Below, piece by piece: positions 53,940-62,038 of a stretch of DNA of 64,000 nt (the first letter of the stretch is position 1; each line of letters opens with the position of its first letter). Both the position numbers and the translations under genes were made by a program. Where the stretch lies: assembly GCF_051603425.1 (NCBI RefSeq), contig NZ_CP194411.1, positions 1,302,001 to 1,366,000 on the forward strand, given 5' to 3'. The notes under the pieces were generated by a model, which ran no database searches, was not told the DNA's origin, and saw nothing but the letters and a program-made list of their open reading frames with translations. The DNA comes from Selenomonas sputigena_A. GTDB lineage: Bacteria; Bacillota; Negativicutes; Selenomonadales; Selenomonadaceae.

Positions 53940-54476
53940 ATGAAATGGGTCAGCCATGAAATCGTCACGGGGATGGCCGTCTATGCGGCGACGGGGGCGC
54001 TCCTGCCGACTGCATGCGCTATGGCGGGAGCCGTCCTGCCCGACTGGCTCGAGGGCAAGGGCGGCGGCGTCCGCCTGCCGTGGGCTGGGCTTTTCGCGCA
54101 TCGCGGCTGGTCGCATTGGCCGCTTCTCTATGTGCTGGCGCTCCTGGCCGTCGAGGCGTCCGGCATGGAGGATGGCTGGCTGCAGACGGCGCTCTCGGGC
54201 TTGCCGGATCTGGGCGCGGGGGGATGGGGGCTGCCGGCAGCCGTGTCAGGGGACGGGGCGGCTTCCTTCGGGCTGCCCGATATCGTCCGCTTCCTCCTTG
54301 TCGGCGCACTCTTTCATATCGCTGAGGATGCCGTCTGCGGCAAGGTGCCGCTCCTTCATCCCCGAAAGAAGGTCGGCCTGCGGCTTTTCCGGGTCGGCTC
54401 TTTCGGCGAGTACGCGTTCGCCCTGGCAGCTGTCGCTGCGCTTTATGCAGCGGGACGGTGGGCGGCAGGGGGATAG
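53940..54476 (+). CDS. YdjM-like metal-dependent hydrolase family membrane protein
   Basis: The 178-residue membrane protein has four hydrophobic segments and the YdjM/DUF457 landmarks: VSHEIVTG near the N terminus (His in membrane), AVLPDWLEG, the HRGWSHWPLL motif (about 49-58) and HIAEDAVCGKVPLLHP near 142. The family is described as membrane-bound metal-dependent hydrolases, often SOS-induced in enterobacteria; no LexA-type box is visible here. GGTGGGAGC is next to ATG 53940, so ribosome binding is close-spaced. Confidence 0.85.
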   Translation: MKWVSHEIVTGMAVYAATGALLPTACAMAGAVLPDWLEGKGGGVRLPWAGLFAHRGWSHWPLLYVLALLAVEASGMEDGWLQTALSGLPDLGAGGWGLPAAVSGDGAASFGLPDIVRFLLVGALFHIAEDAVCGKVPLLHPRKKVGLRLFRVGSFGEYAFALAAVAALYAAGRWAAGG

Positions 54477-54536
54477 ATGAAGGCTGCTGTATGGATAAAA
54501 TAAATTTATGGATTTCCTTCGTCCGATAAAGAAGGG

Positions 54537-54564
54537 AACTTCCGCCTTGGCGGGGAAGTTCTAC
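54537..54564 (+). promoter_or_regulatory. Hairpin in the fbp leader
   Basis: AACTTCC-G-CC-TTGG-C-GGGGAAGTT forms a stable stem about 90 bases before the fbp start. A GGAAAATTCCCCC segment that could compete with its 3' arm follows. No known riboswitch class fits, and no gene is present between 54477 and 54653. Confidence 0.4.
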
Positions 54565-54653
54565 AGACAGAAGGAAAATTCCCCCGACGGGGCGTCCCAT
54601 GAGAAAAAAGAGTTCGCCGGAGAGAACGAGGCATGATTTTGGAGGGGATTACG

Positions 54654-56549
54654 ATGGAACAAGGTTCGCAAAAAAAGAAGAACAAGCTCCTGGGGCTGTT
54701 GGCGGAAAAGTATCCGACGCTTGAATCGGTCTACGAGAAACTCATTTATCTGCAGGCGCAGCTGGGGCTCCCGAAGGGCATTGAGCATTTTATGAGCGAC
54801 CTGCACGGAGAGTACGAGTCGTTTTTCCATATCCTGAACAACTGCTCGGGCGTCATCCGCGAAAAGGTCGAGTATGTCTTTGCTGACCGTATGACGGAAG
54901 AAGAGAAGGCGGAATTCTGCACGCTGATCTACTACCCGAAGGAGAAGATCGAGCGTCTCCATTCGCAGCGCAAGGATACTCCGGCCTGGTACCGCGAAAA
55001 TCTCGCGCGTCTGCTCGAACTGTCGAAACTCATGAGCTACAAATATCCGGCAGCGAAGGTGCGCGGCTTCATTCCCAAGCGCTACGAGTCCGTCATCGTC
55101 GAGCTGCTTTACACGCGGCCCGAGGAGGACACGGCGCAGGCACAGTATCACCGTCGGCTTCTCGCAACCATTGTGCAGATTGACAGCGGCGCGGGCTTTA
55201 TCGAAGCCTTCTGCGTGCTCGTAAAGCGTCTTGCCGTTGACCGTCTGCATATCGTCGGCGATTTCTTCGACCGGGGCAGCCGTCCCGACGCCATTCTCAA
55301 CATGATCCTCGATTATCACGATATCGATATCGAGTGGGGCAACCACGATGTGATGTGGATGGGGGCGGCTGCGGGCAGCGAGGTCTGCATCGCAAGCGTT
55401 GTGAGGAACAGCCTGCGCTACCATAACACGGATGTGCTGGAACGCGGCTATGGCATCAGCCTGCGTCCGCTGTCGCTCTTTGCGACGCATATCTATCCTG
55501 ACGCCAATGCAATCCGCGCCTCGGAGAAGGCCATCACGATGATCATGCTGAAGCTCGAGGGACAGCTCATCTCGCGCAATCCCGATTTCCAGATGGAGAG
55601 CCGCCGGCTCCTCGACAAGATCAACTTCAATTCTTCCTATGTCATGCTCGGCGACAAACGCTACGAATTGGAGAGCGCCTATTTCCCGACCATCGATCCG
55701 AAGGATCCCTACGCGCTTTCCGAGGAAGAGGAGCGCATCATCGCCGACCTCAAGTCGTACTTCACGGAGAGCGAGATGCTGCAGAAGCATGTGGACTTTC
55801 TTTATAAAAAAGGCAGCCTTTACAAATGCTGCAACGGCAACCTGCTCTTTCACGGCTGCGTGCCGGTCAACGAGGACGGGTCGCTTCGCGACGTCATCTT
55901 CGACGGTAAGGCGTATCGCGGACGCGAATACTTCGATTATGCCGACCGTCGTGCGCGCCGCGCCTATCTTTTCCGTGCGCAGAAGGATCTCGATTTCATG
56001 TGGTTCCTCTGGTGCGGCAGAACCTCGCCGTGCTCGGGGCGCGAGGTCAAGACTTTCGAGCGCTCCCTTCTCGAGGACGAAAGCACTTGGAAGGAGCCGT
56101 CCGATCCGTACTACCGCCTGATTAACAAGGAGGAGTTCTGCTGCTCCATCCTCACGGAGTTCGGCCAGCCTGAGAGCGGCCACATCATCAACGGCCATGT
56201 GCCGGTCAAGGTCCGGAAGGGCGAGACGCCTGTCAAGGCGCATGGCAAGGCCATCATCATCGACGGCGGCTTCTGCCAGGCCTACCATAAGAAAACGGGC
56301 ATCTCGGGTTTCACGCTGATCTCGAACTCGCGCGGTTTCCGCCTGCTCATGCATCAGCAGGTCGCCGACGTGCGGCAGGCACTGAAGGAGAACAAGGACA
56401 TCGAGTCCGTTTCCGAGACGCTCGAACTGCAGACGAAGCATACGACGCTCGGCGATACGGACGAGGGCAAGGAGATCCAGGAGGAGATCACCGACCTCTA
56501 CAATCTCCTCGTCGCTTACCAGAACGGCGTAATCGAGCCGAAAGCGTAA
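54654..56549 (+). CDS. fbp: Fructose-1,6-bisphosphatase, class III
   Basis: Gluconeogenic enzyme dephosphorylating fructose-1,6-bisphosphate; class III is the large Firmicutes type unrelated to E. coli Fbp. The 631-residue product has the metallophosphatase motifs FMSDLHGEYESF, IVGDFFDRGSRPD and IEWGNHDVMWMG in the first half, and NGHVPVKVRKGETPVKA and HGKAIIIDGGFCQAYHKKTG toward the end. ATG 54654 is six bases after GGAGGGG; an ATG seven codons earlier has a poorer site. It is monocistronic with a terminator downstream. Confidence 0.95.
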   Translation: MEQGSQKKKNKLLGLLAEKYPTLESVYEKLIYLQAQLGLPKGIEHFMSDLHGEYESFFHILNNCSGVIREKVEYVFADRMTEEEKAEFCTLIYYPKEKIERLHSQRKDTPAWYRENLARLLELSKLMSYKYPAAKVRGFIPKRYESVIVELLYTRPEEDTAQAQYHRRLLATIVQIDSGAGFIEAFCVLVKRLAVDRLHIVGDFFDRGSRPDAILNMILDYHDIDIEWGNHDVMWMGAAAGSEVCIASVVRNSLRYHNTDVLERGYGISLRPLSLFATHIYPDANAIRASEKAITMIMLKLEGQLISRNPDFQMESRRLLDKINFNSSYVMLGDKRYELESAYFPTIDPKDPYALSEEEERIIADLKSYFTESEMLQKHVDFLYKKGSLYKCCNGNLLFHGCVPVNEDGSLRDVIFDGKAYRGREYFDYADRRARRAYLFRAQKDLDFMWFLWCGRTSPCSGREVKTFERSLLEDESTWKEPSDPYYRLINKEEFCCSILTEFGQPESGHIINGHVPVKVRKGETPVKAHGKAIIIDGGFCQAYHKKTGISGFTLISNSRGFRLLMHQQVADVRQALKENKDIESVSETLELQTKHTTLGDTDEGKEIQEEITDLYNLLVAYQNGVIEPKA

Positions 56550-56574
56550 GGCGGCGATTGGGATGAAAAGAGAA

Positions 56575-56615
56575 AAGCCCCGCGCAATTTTTTTTGTGCA
56601 GGGCTTTTTTTTTTT
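56575..56615 (+). terminator. Terminator of fbp
   Basis: AAGCCC-C-GC-G-CAA pairs imperfectly with TTG-T-GC-A-GGGCTT around a T-rich loop, followed by a long T run. Confidence 0.8.
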
Positions 56616-56633
56616 ATTCCCATGGGGTATAAT
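56605..56633 (+). promoter_or_regulatory. Promoter of the tetrapyrrole operon
   Basis: TATAAT (56628-56633), 61 bases before the first start codon. The -35 position is TTTTTT within the preceding T run (17 bp). Confidence 0.55.
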
Positions 56634-56693
56634 TAGGTTGTAAAGAAAAAATGAATTGGATTCGTAATTGAAAAGGATTCACGGTGGTTCTTG

Positions 56694-57344
56694 ATGTATC
56701 CGATCGGTTTGCGCTTGGACGGGCGTCCCTGCCTTGTGGCGGGCGGCGGACAAGTCGCTGCGCGTAAGGTGCGTTCCTTACTGGAAGCCGGGGCGGCGGT
56801 GACGCTTGTTGCGCCGGAAGTCGTTCCGCCTCTCGCCGCTCTGGCGGCTGAGGGACGCATCCGTTGGCTGGTGCGGCAGGCCGAGGCGGAGATTTTTGCC
56901 CAATTGGAGGCGAGGCCGCTTCTCGTGTTCTGTGCTACAGACGATGCGGCGGTGAATGAAGCTTTTGGACGCGCGGCCGGGCAAGTCGGAGCGCTTGTCA
57001 ATGATGCGGCGTCTCCGGAACTTTGCGACTTCTTTGTGCCGGCGGCGATCCGCGAGGGGGAGCTCCTCGTCACGGTTTCGACGGGCGGCGCCTCGCCGGC
57101 GCTCTCGCGCGTGCTGAAGCGGCGCATCGCGGCTTTTCTCGGCCGCGGCTGGGGCGAATGGATCGCCCGGCTTCTTCGCCTGCGGCAAAGGGCGAAGGAG
57201 CGGTTGGCGGACAGCCGGACGCGCGAGGCTTTTTGGCGTGGGGCATTGTCGGACCGTGTGCTTGATTTGGTGGAAGATGGGGAAATTGACAAGGCGGAGG
57301 CTGAGGTAAAAAATGAAATTGATCGTTTTGGGACTCAATCATAG
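56694..57344 (+). CDS. Precorrin-2 dehydrogenase / sirohydrochlorin ferrochelatase-type protein
   Basis: NAD-dependent oxidation of precorrin-2 to sirohydrochlorin (CysG N-terminal/Met8p family), on the branch to siroheme and cobalamin. The 216-residue protein has YPIGLRLDGRPCLVAGGGQVAARKVRSL with the Rossmann glycines, FCATDD, LVNDAASPELCDFFVPA and VSTGGASPALSRVLKRRI, all family hallmarks, plus a C-terminal helical domain. Start could be TTG 56691 or ATG 56694. It overlaps hemA by 32 bases, so the operon begins with the siroheme branch and continues to the common pathway. Confidence 0.92.
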   Translation: MYPIGLRLDGRPCLVAGGGQVAARKVRSLLEAGAAVTLVAPEVVPPLAALAAEGRIRWLVRQAEAEIFAQLEARPLLVFCATDDAAVNEAFGRAAGQVGALVNDAASPELCDFFVPAAIREGELLVTVSTGGASPALSRVLKRRIAAFLGRGWGEWIARLLRLRQRAKERLADSRTREAFWRGALSDRVLDLVEDGEIDKAEAEVKNEIDRFGTQS

Positions 57345-58632
57345 GACGGCGCCCGTGGATGTCCGGGAGCGGTTTTCCATCCCGAAGGACGCCATCCGCA
57401 GGGGATTCCAGCATTTGGCGGAATATGCCGTACTGGAGGAAGCTGTCGTTCTCTCGACCTGCAACCGCAGCGAGCTTTATGCCGTCGTTTCGGATAAGGC
57501 GGATGCGGGCGAGGCGGCGCGTCAATTTTTCTTCGACTTGACGGGTAACGATGCGGATATCGAGGCGTATCTTTATGAATACGAGGGAGAGGATTGCATA
57601 CGTCATCTCTTCCGCGTGGCGTCGAGCCTTGATTCGCTCGTCCTGGGCGAAGGGCAGATCCTTTCGCAGGTAAAGCAGGCCTATGCGCTTGCGCTCGAGG
57701 GAAATGCGACGAGCACGATCCTGAACACGCTTTTCCACCGAGCGATGGCTACGGGCAAGCGCGTGCGCACGGAGACGCGCATCGCCTGGAGCGCCGTTTC
57801 GGTCAGCTATGCGGCGGTTGAGCTCGCGAAGGATATCTTCGGCACGCTGAAAAAGTCGAGCGTTTTGATTTTCGGCGCGGGAAAGATGGCGGAACTGACG
57901 GCAGAGCATCTCGTTTCGCATGGCGTGACGAAACTTTATGTGGCGAACCGTCATTACGACAAGGCGAAGGACTTTGCCGAGCGTTTCCATGGCGAGGCCG
58001 TACCTTTCGAGCATGCCCTGGAGCGGGCTAAGGATGTCGATGTCGTCGTGACCTCGACGGGGGCGCCGCATTACGTCGTTAAGGGGTGGGAAACACGCCA
58101 TCTGATGACCCAGCGCAAGGGACGCCCGCTCGTCTTCATCGATATCGCCGTGCCGCGTGACGTCGATCCCGAGGTCGAGGAGATCAAGGGCGTGAAGCTT
58201 TTTAACATAGACGCATTGGAAGCCGTCGTCGACGATCATATGGAAGAGCGTCGGCAGGAAGCCATCGAGGCCGGACGCATCGTGGAGGAGGAAATCGCTT
58301 CGATCAAGAAGCGCTTCCAGTATCTCTCGTGCCGTCCTTTGATGGCGCTTCTCTCGGAGCGCTGCGAGCGCATACGATGTCGGGAGCTGCAGCGCGCCCA
58401 TTCGAAGCTGCCGGAGTTATCCGAGGAGCAGCAGCGCGCGATGGAGCATATGACGAAGATGATCGTCCGCAAGATCCTGCGCACGCCGATGATGAAGCTC
58501 AACGCTTCGGCGGGTACGGAGGAGGAAGCTTTCTACATCGAGGCTATGCGCAGCCTCTTCAAGCTTGATACGATAGGGGAGACGGGAACCTGTGAGGAAA
58601 GACACAATCGTTATCGGTACGCGCAGCAGTAA
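57313..58632 (+). CDS. hemA: Glutamyl-tRNA reductase
   Basis: First committed step of C5 tetrapyrrole synthesis: NADPH reduction of glutamyl-tRNA(Glu) to glutamate-1-semialdehyde. The 439-residue protein has GLNHRTAPVDVRERF (about 5-19), the nucleophilic Cys in LSTCNRSELYAV, SLDSLVLGEGQILSQVKQAY and a Rossmann domain with IFGAGKMAELTAEHL. A GAGGTAAAAA site precedes ATG 57313 inside the upstream gene. Its 3' end runs 41 bases into hemC. Confidence 0.97.
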   Translation: MKLIVLGLNHRTAPVDVRERFSIPKDAIRRGFQHLAEYAVLEEAVVLSTCNRSELYAVVSDKADAGEAARQFFFDLTGNDADIEAYLYEYEGEDCIRHLFRVASSLDSLVLGEGQILSQVKQAYALALEGNATSTILNTLFHRAMATGKRVRTETRIAWSAVSVSYAAVELAKDIFGTLKKSSVLIFGAGKMAELTAEHLVSHGVTKLYVANRHYDKAKDFAERFHGEAVPFEHALERAKDVDVVVTSTGAPHYVVKGWETRHLMTQRKGRPLVFIDIAVPRDVDPEVEEIKGVKLFNIDALEAVVDDHMEERRQEAIEAGRIVEEEIASIKKRFQYLSCRPLMALLSERCERIRCRELQRAHSKLPELSEEQQRAMEHMTKMIVRKILRTPMMKLNASAGTEEEAFYIEAMRSLFKLDTIGETGTCEERHNRYRYAQQ

Positions 58633-59527
58633 GCTGGCATTATGGCAGGCGGATTACATACAGGCGAAGCTCCGGGAGAGATACCCGGAGCTTCCTGTTG
58701 TCGAGAAGCGTATGACGACGAAGGGCGACAGGGTGCTCGATGCACCTTTGGCGAAGATCGGCGGCAAGGGGCTTTTCACGAAGGAGTTGGAGCAGGCGAT
58801 GCTTGCGGGCGAGATCGATATCGCTGTGCACAGCCTGAAGGATATGCCGACGGAGCTGCCCCCGGGGCTTGTGCTTGCGGCCGTCACGGAGCGCTTCGAT
58901 GCGGGAGACGCCGTTGTCAGCCCGAGGTACGGGACGCTCGCCAACCTGCCGCAGGGGGCGAAGGTCGGCACGTCGAGCCTTAGGCGGCGCGCCCAGCTGC
59001 TCGCGCAAAGACCCGATCTTGAAATCGTGAGTTTGCGCGGCAACGTGAACACACGGCTCCAAAAGCTGGAAGACGAGGATTTCGATGCGATTATTTTGGC
59101 CGTCGCCGGCCTCAAGCGCCTTGGCTTTGGCGAACGCATCACGGAAGTCCTCGACAAGTCGGTCTGCCTGCCTGCTGTCGGGCAGGGCGCCCTTGCCATC
59201 GAGGCGCGCGCGGATGATGAGGAAATGATCTCGCGTCTCGCCTTTTTGGACGATGCGGCGATGCGTGCGGCGGCGAGGGCCGAGCGCGCCTTTCTGGCAC
59301 GCGTCGAGGGCGGCTGCCAAGTGCCCGTCGGCGTCTATGCGACGGCGGAGGGAACGACGCTTGCGATAGAGGCTGTGATCGCCTCGCTCGACGGTGCGCG
59401 TCTCTATCGCAGCTCGAGGACCGGCAGCGCTTCTGAGGCGGAAGCCTTGGGACGCGGCTTGGCCGAGGAATTGCTCGCTGCAGGCGGCGAGGCGATTTTG
59501 CAGGAATTGGGCCTATTGCAGGATTAG
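58592..59527 (+). CDS. hemC: Hydroxymethylbilane synthase (porphobilinogen deaminase)
   Basis: Polymerises four porphobilinogens to hydroxymethylbilane. The 311-residue protein starts at GTG 58592 inside hemA and has IGTRSSKLALWQAD, the active-site Asp region HSLKDMPTE, LRGNVNTRLQKL and the dipyrromethane-cofactor Cys in GGCQVPVGVYA. The overlap with hemA and the next start ten bases after its stop show one polycistron. Confidence 0.97.
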   Translation: MRKDTIVIGTRSSKLALWQADYIQAKLRERYPELPVVEKRMTTKGDRVLDAPLAKIGGKGLFTKELEQAMLAGEIDIAVHSLKDMPTELPPGLVLAAVTERFDAGDAVVSPRYGTLANLPQGAKVGTSSLRRRAQLLAQRPDLEIVSLRGNVNTRLQKLEDEDFDAIILAVAGLKRLGFGERITEVLDKSVCLPAVGQGALAIEARADDEEMISRLAFLDDAAMRAAARAERAFLARVEGGCQVPVGVYATAEGTTLAIEAVIASLDGARLYRSSRTGSASEAEALGRGLAEELLAAGGEAILQELGLLQD

Positions 59528-59536
59528 GAGGACACC

Positions 59537-61042
59537 ATGGTATATCTGATCGGAGCGGGCCCGGGTGATCCGGGGCTTTTGACTCTCAAGGCGCTGGAGT
59601 GCCTTCTCGAGGCGGACGTCGTCGTCTATGATTATCTCGCGGACAGCCGCATTCTCGACCTTGTGCCGGAGGAGACGGAACGAATCTACGTCGGCAAGAG
59701 CGCGGGCAACCACGCGATGCGGCAGGAGGATATCAGCAAGCTGCTCGTGAAGTTGGCTCTTGAGGGCAAGTGCGTCGCGCGTCTCAAGGGCGGCGATCCC
59801 TTTGTTTTCGGCCGCGGCGGAGAGGAGGCTCTCCTGCTTGAGGAAAACGGCCTCGCTTTTTCGATTGTGCCGGGCGTGACTTCGGCTATTGCCGTGCCCG
59901 CCTATGCGGGCATCCCCGTCACGCATCGGGGCGTCGCCGTGTCTTTTGCCGTCATCACGGGGCATGAGGATCCGACGAAGGAAAGCTCCGGCCTCGATTG
60001 GGAAAAGCTTGCGACGGGCGTCGATACGCTCATCTTCCTCATGGGGGTGGGCAATCTTCCGGAGATCACGAAGCAGCTCATCCGGCATGGCCGTCCGGCC
60101 GATACGCCGGCCGCCGTCATCCGCTGGGGTACGCGGCCTGAGCAGGAAACGCTCGTGACGACGGTCGGCGCGGCGGCGAAGGAGGCGGCGGAGGCAGGGC
60201 TCAAGCCGCCGGCCATCTTCATCGTTGGCGATGTCGTGCGCTTCCGGGAAAAGCTGCGCTGGTTCGACGACAAGTCGCTGCGCCCGCTCTTCGGGATGCG
60301 CGTGCTCGTGACGCGCGCGCGCGCCCAGGCTTCGAGGCTCACGGAAGGGCTGGAGGCGCTTGGCGCGGCTTGCGTCGAAGCGCCGGCCATCCGCTTTGAG
60401 GAGCCGAGCGACGGAGGAAAAGCGCTTTCGGCGGCCATCGCGCATCTTTCCGATTACGCTTGGATCATCTTCACGAGTGCGAATGGCGTCGAAAACTTCT
60501 TCGCCGCACTCCAGGCGGCGAACCTCGATGCACGGGCTCTCGGGGGCGTCAAGGCTGCGGCGATCGGTCCGGCGACGGCGGAAATCCTGCGGCTCCACGG
60601 CGTGACGGCCGACTGCATTCCGGAAGAGTACAGGGCCGAGGGCGTTATCGAGGCGCTGCGGGATGAGATGAAGCAGGGGACGCGCGTCCTCCTGGCACGC
60701 GCCGAAGAAGCGCGGGAGGTGCTGCCCGACAGCCTGCGCGCGCTCGGCGCACTCGTCGATGTCGTGCCCGTCTACCGCACGGTGACGGCAGAGACAGACG
60801 GTGCGGAACTGGCGGCGGAACTTCGGGCCGGAAATATCGATGTCGTGACCTTCACGAGCTCCTCGACAGCGCGGAATCTCGTGCAGCTCCTCGGCAGCGC
60901 GGAGCCGCTTGCAGATGTCAAGGCTGCCTGCATCGGCCCCGTCACGGCGAAAACCTGCGAGGAGCTCGGCATAAAGCCCGCCGTCGTCGCAAAGGAGTAC
61001 ACGATCGAAGGATTGATCGAAGCAATCAAGGAGATGGCATAA
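59537..61042 (+). CDS. cobA-hemD: Fused uroporphyrinogen-III C-methyltransferase / uroporphyrinogen-III synthase
   Basis: Bifunctional enzyme that closes hydroxymethylbilane to uroporphyrinogen III (HemD) and methylates it twice with SAM to precorrin-2 (CobA/SUMT). The 501 residues show the SUMT domain first (about 1-245; VYLIGAGPGDPGLLTLKA, GGDPFVFGRGGEE, VPGVTSAIAVPAYAGIPVTHR), then the HemD domain (about 252-500; GMRVLVTRARAQASRLTEGL, FTSANGVENFF, CIGPVTAKTCEELG). The fusion is well known in Clostridia and Negativicutes. A ribosome binding site TAGGAGG lies before ATG 59537. It channels carbon straight to the siroheme/cobalamin branch. Confidence 0.96.
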   Translation: MVYLIGAGPGDPGLLTLKALECLLEADVVVYDYLADSRILDLVPEETERIYVGKSAGNHAMRQEDISKLLVKLALEGKCVARLKGGDPFVFGRGGEEALLLEENGLAFSIVPGVTSAIAVPAYAGIPVTHRGVAVSFAVITGHEDPTKESSGLDWEKLATGVDTLIFLMGVGNLPEITKQLIRHGRPADTPAAVIRWGTRPEQETLVTTVGAAAKEAAEAGLKPPAIFIVGDVVRFREKLRWFDDKSLRPLFGMRVLVTRARAQASRLTEGLEALGAACVEAPAIRFEEPSDGGKALSAAIAHLSDYAWIIFTSANGVENFFAALQAANLDARALGGVKAAAIGPATAEILRLHGVTADCIPEEYRAEGVIEALRDEMKQGTRVLLARAEEAREVLPDSLRALGALVDVVPVYRTVTAETDGAELAAELRAGNIDVVTFTSSSTARNLVQLLGSAEPLADVKAACIGPVTAKTCEELGIKPAVVAKEYTIEGLIEAIKEMA

Positions 61043-62020
61043 ATGCTGAACCAGAAACTGCGTCCGCGCCGCCTGCGCCGGAGCGAGAATATCCGTGCCA
61101 TGGTGCGAGAGACGACGCTTTCCGTCAAGGATTTCGTCTATCCGATTTTCGTCGTGCCGGGTGAGAACGTACGGGAGGAGATCCCCAGCATGCCGGGCTG
61201 CTTCCACCTCTCGGTTGACCGTGCCGTGGAGCTTGCCAAAGAGCTCGCTGCTCTCGGCATTCCTGCCGTCGAAGTGTTCGGATTGCCCGAGTACAAGGAT
61301 GAGATCGGCTCTGCCGCATGGGATGCCAAGAGCCCCGTGCAGCGAGCCATTGCCGCCGTCAAGGAGGCCGTGCCTGAGCTTGTCGTCGTCGGCGACGTCT
61401 GCCTCTGCCAGTACACCTCGCATGGTCACTGCGGCAAGCTTTCGGGGCACTCGGTTGATAACGATGCGACGCTGCCCCTTCTCGCGAAGGTCGCCGTCAG
61501 CCAGGCAGAGGCGGGCGCCGATGTCGTGGCGCCGTCCGACATGATGGACGGGCGCATCGCAGCGATTCGCGAAGCGCTGGACGGGGAAGGCTTCTCCGAT
61601 GTTTCTGTCATGAGCTACGCTGTCAAATACGCTTCGGGCTACTACGGCCCCTTCCGCGATGCGGCGGATTCCGCGCCGTCCTTCGGCGACCGCCGCGCCT
61701 ACCAGATGGATCCGGCGAACGCGCGTGAGGCGATGAAGGAAGTAGGGCTCGATCTCGCGGAAGGGGCGGATATCATCATGGTGAAGCCCGCCCTGGCCTA
61801 TCTCGACATCGTGCGCATGGTGCGCGACCGCATCGACCGTCCCGTCGCGGTCTACAACGTGAGCGGCGAGTATGCGATGGTTAAGGCGGCTGCCGCAAAC
61901 GGCTGGATTGACGAAAAGCGCATTGTCCTGGAAACGCTGACGAGTATGAAGCGCGCCGGCGCCGACATCATCATCACCTACCACGCAATGGACGCCGCGA
62001 AATGGCTGGCCGGAGCTTGA
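61043..62020 (+). CDS. hemB: Delta-aminolevulinic acid dehydratase (porphobilinogen synthase)
   Basis: Condenses two 5-aminolevulinates to porphobilinogen. The 325-residue protein has RPRRLRRSENIRAMVRE at the N terminus, the Cys-rich zinc site DVCLCQYTSHGHCG, a Schiff-base lysine in IIMVKPALAYLDI, and YNVSGEYAMVKAA. The Cys cluster marks the Zn-dependent type rather than the Mg-only type. The ATG begins directly after the stop codon of the cobA-hemD gene with GGAGATGGCATAA as ribosome binding region, so translation is coupled. Confidence 0.97.
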   Translation: MLNQKLRPRRLRRSENIRAMVRETTLSVKDFVYPIFVVPGENVREEIPSMPGCFHLSVDRAVELAKELAALGIPAVEVFGLPEYKDEIGSAAWDAKSPVQRAIAAVKEAVPELVVVGDVCLCQYTSHGHCGKLSGHSVDNDATLPLLAKVAVSQAEAGADVVAPSDMMDGRIAAIREALDGEGFSDVSVMSYAVKYASGYYGPFRDAADSAPSFGDRRAYQMDPANAREAMKEVGLDLAEGADIIMVKPALAYLDIVRMVRDRIDRPVAVYNVSGEYAMVKAAAANGWIDEKRIVLETLTSMKRAGADIIITYHAMDAAKWLAGA

Positions 62021-62038
62021 CGGAAAAGGAGCGGAAGT

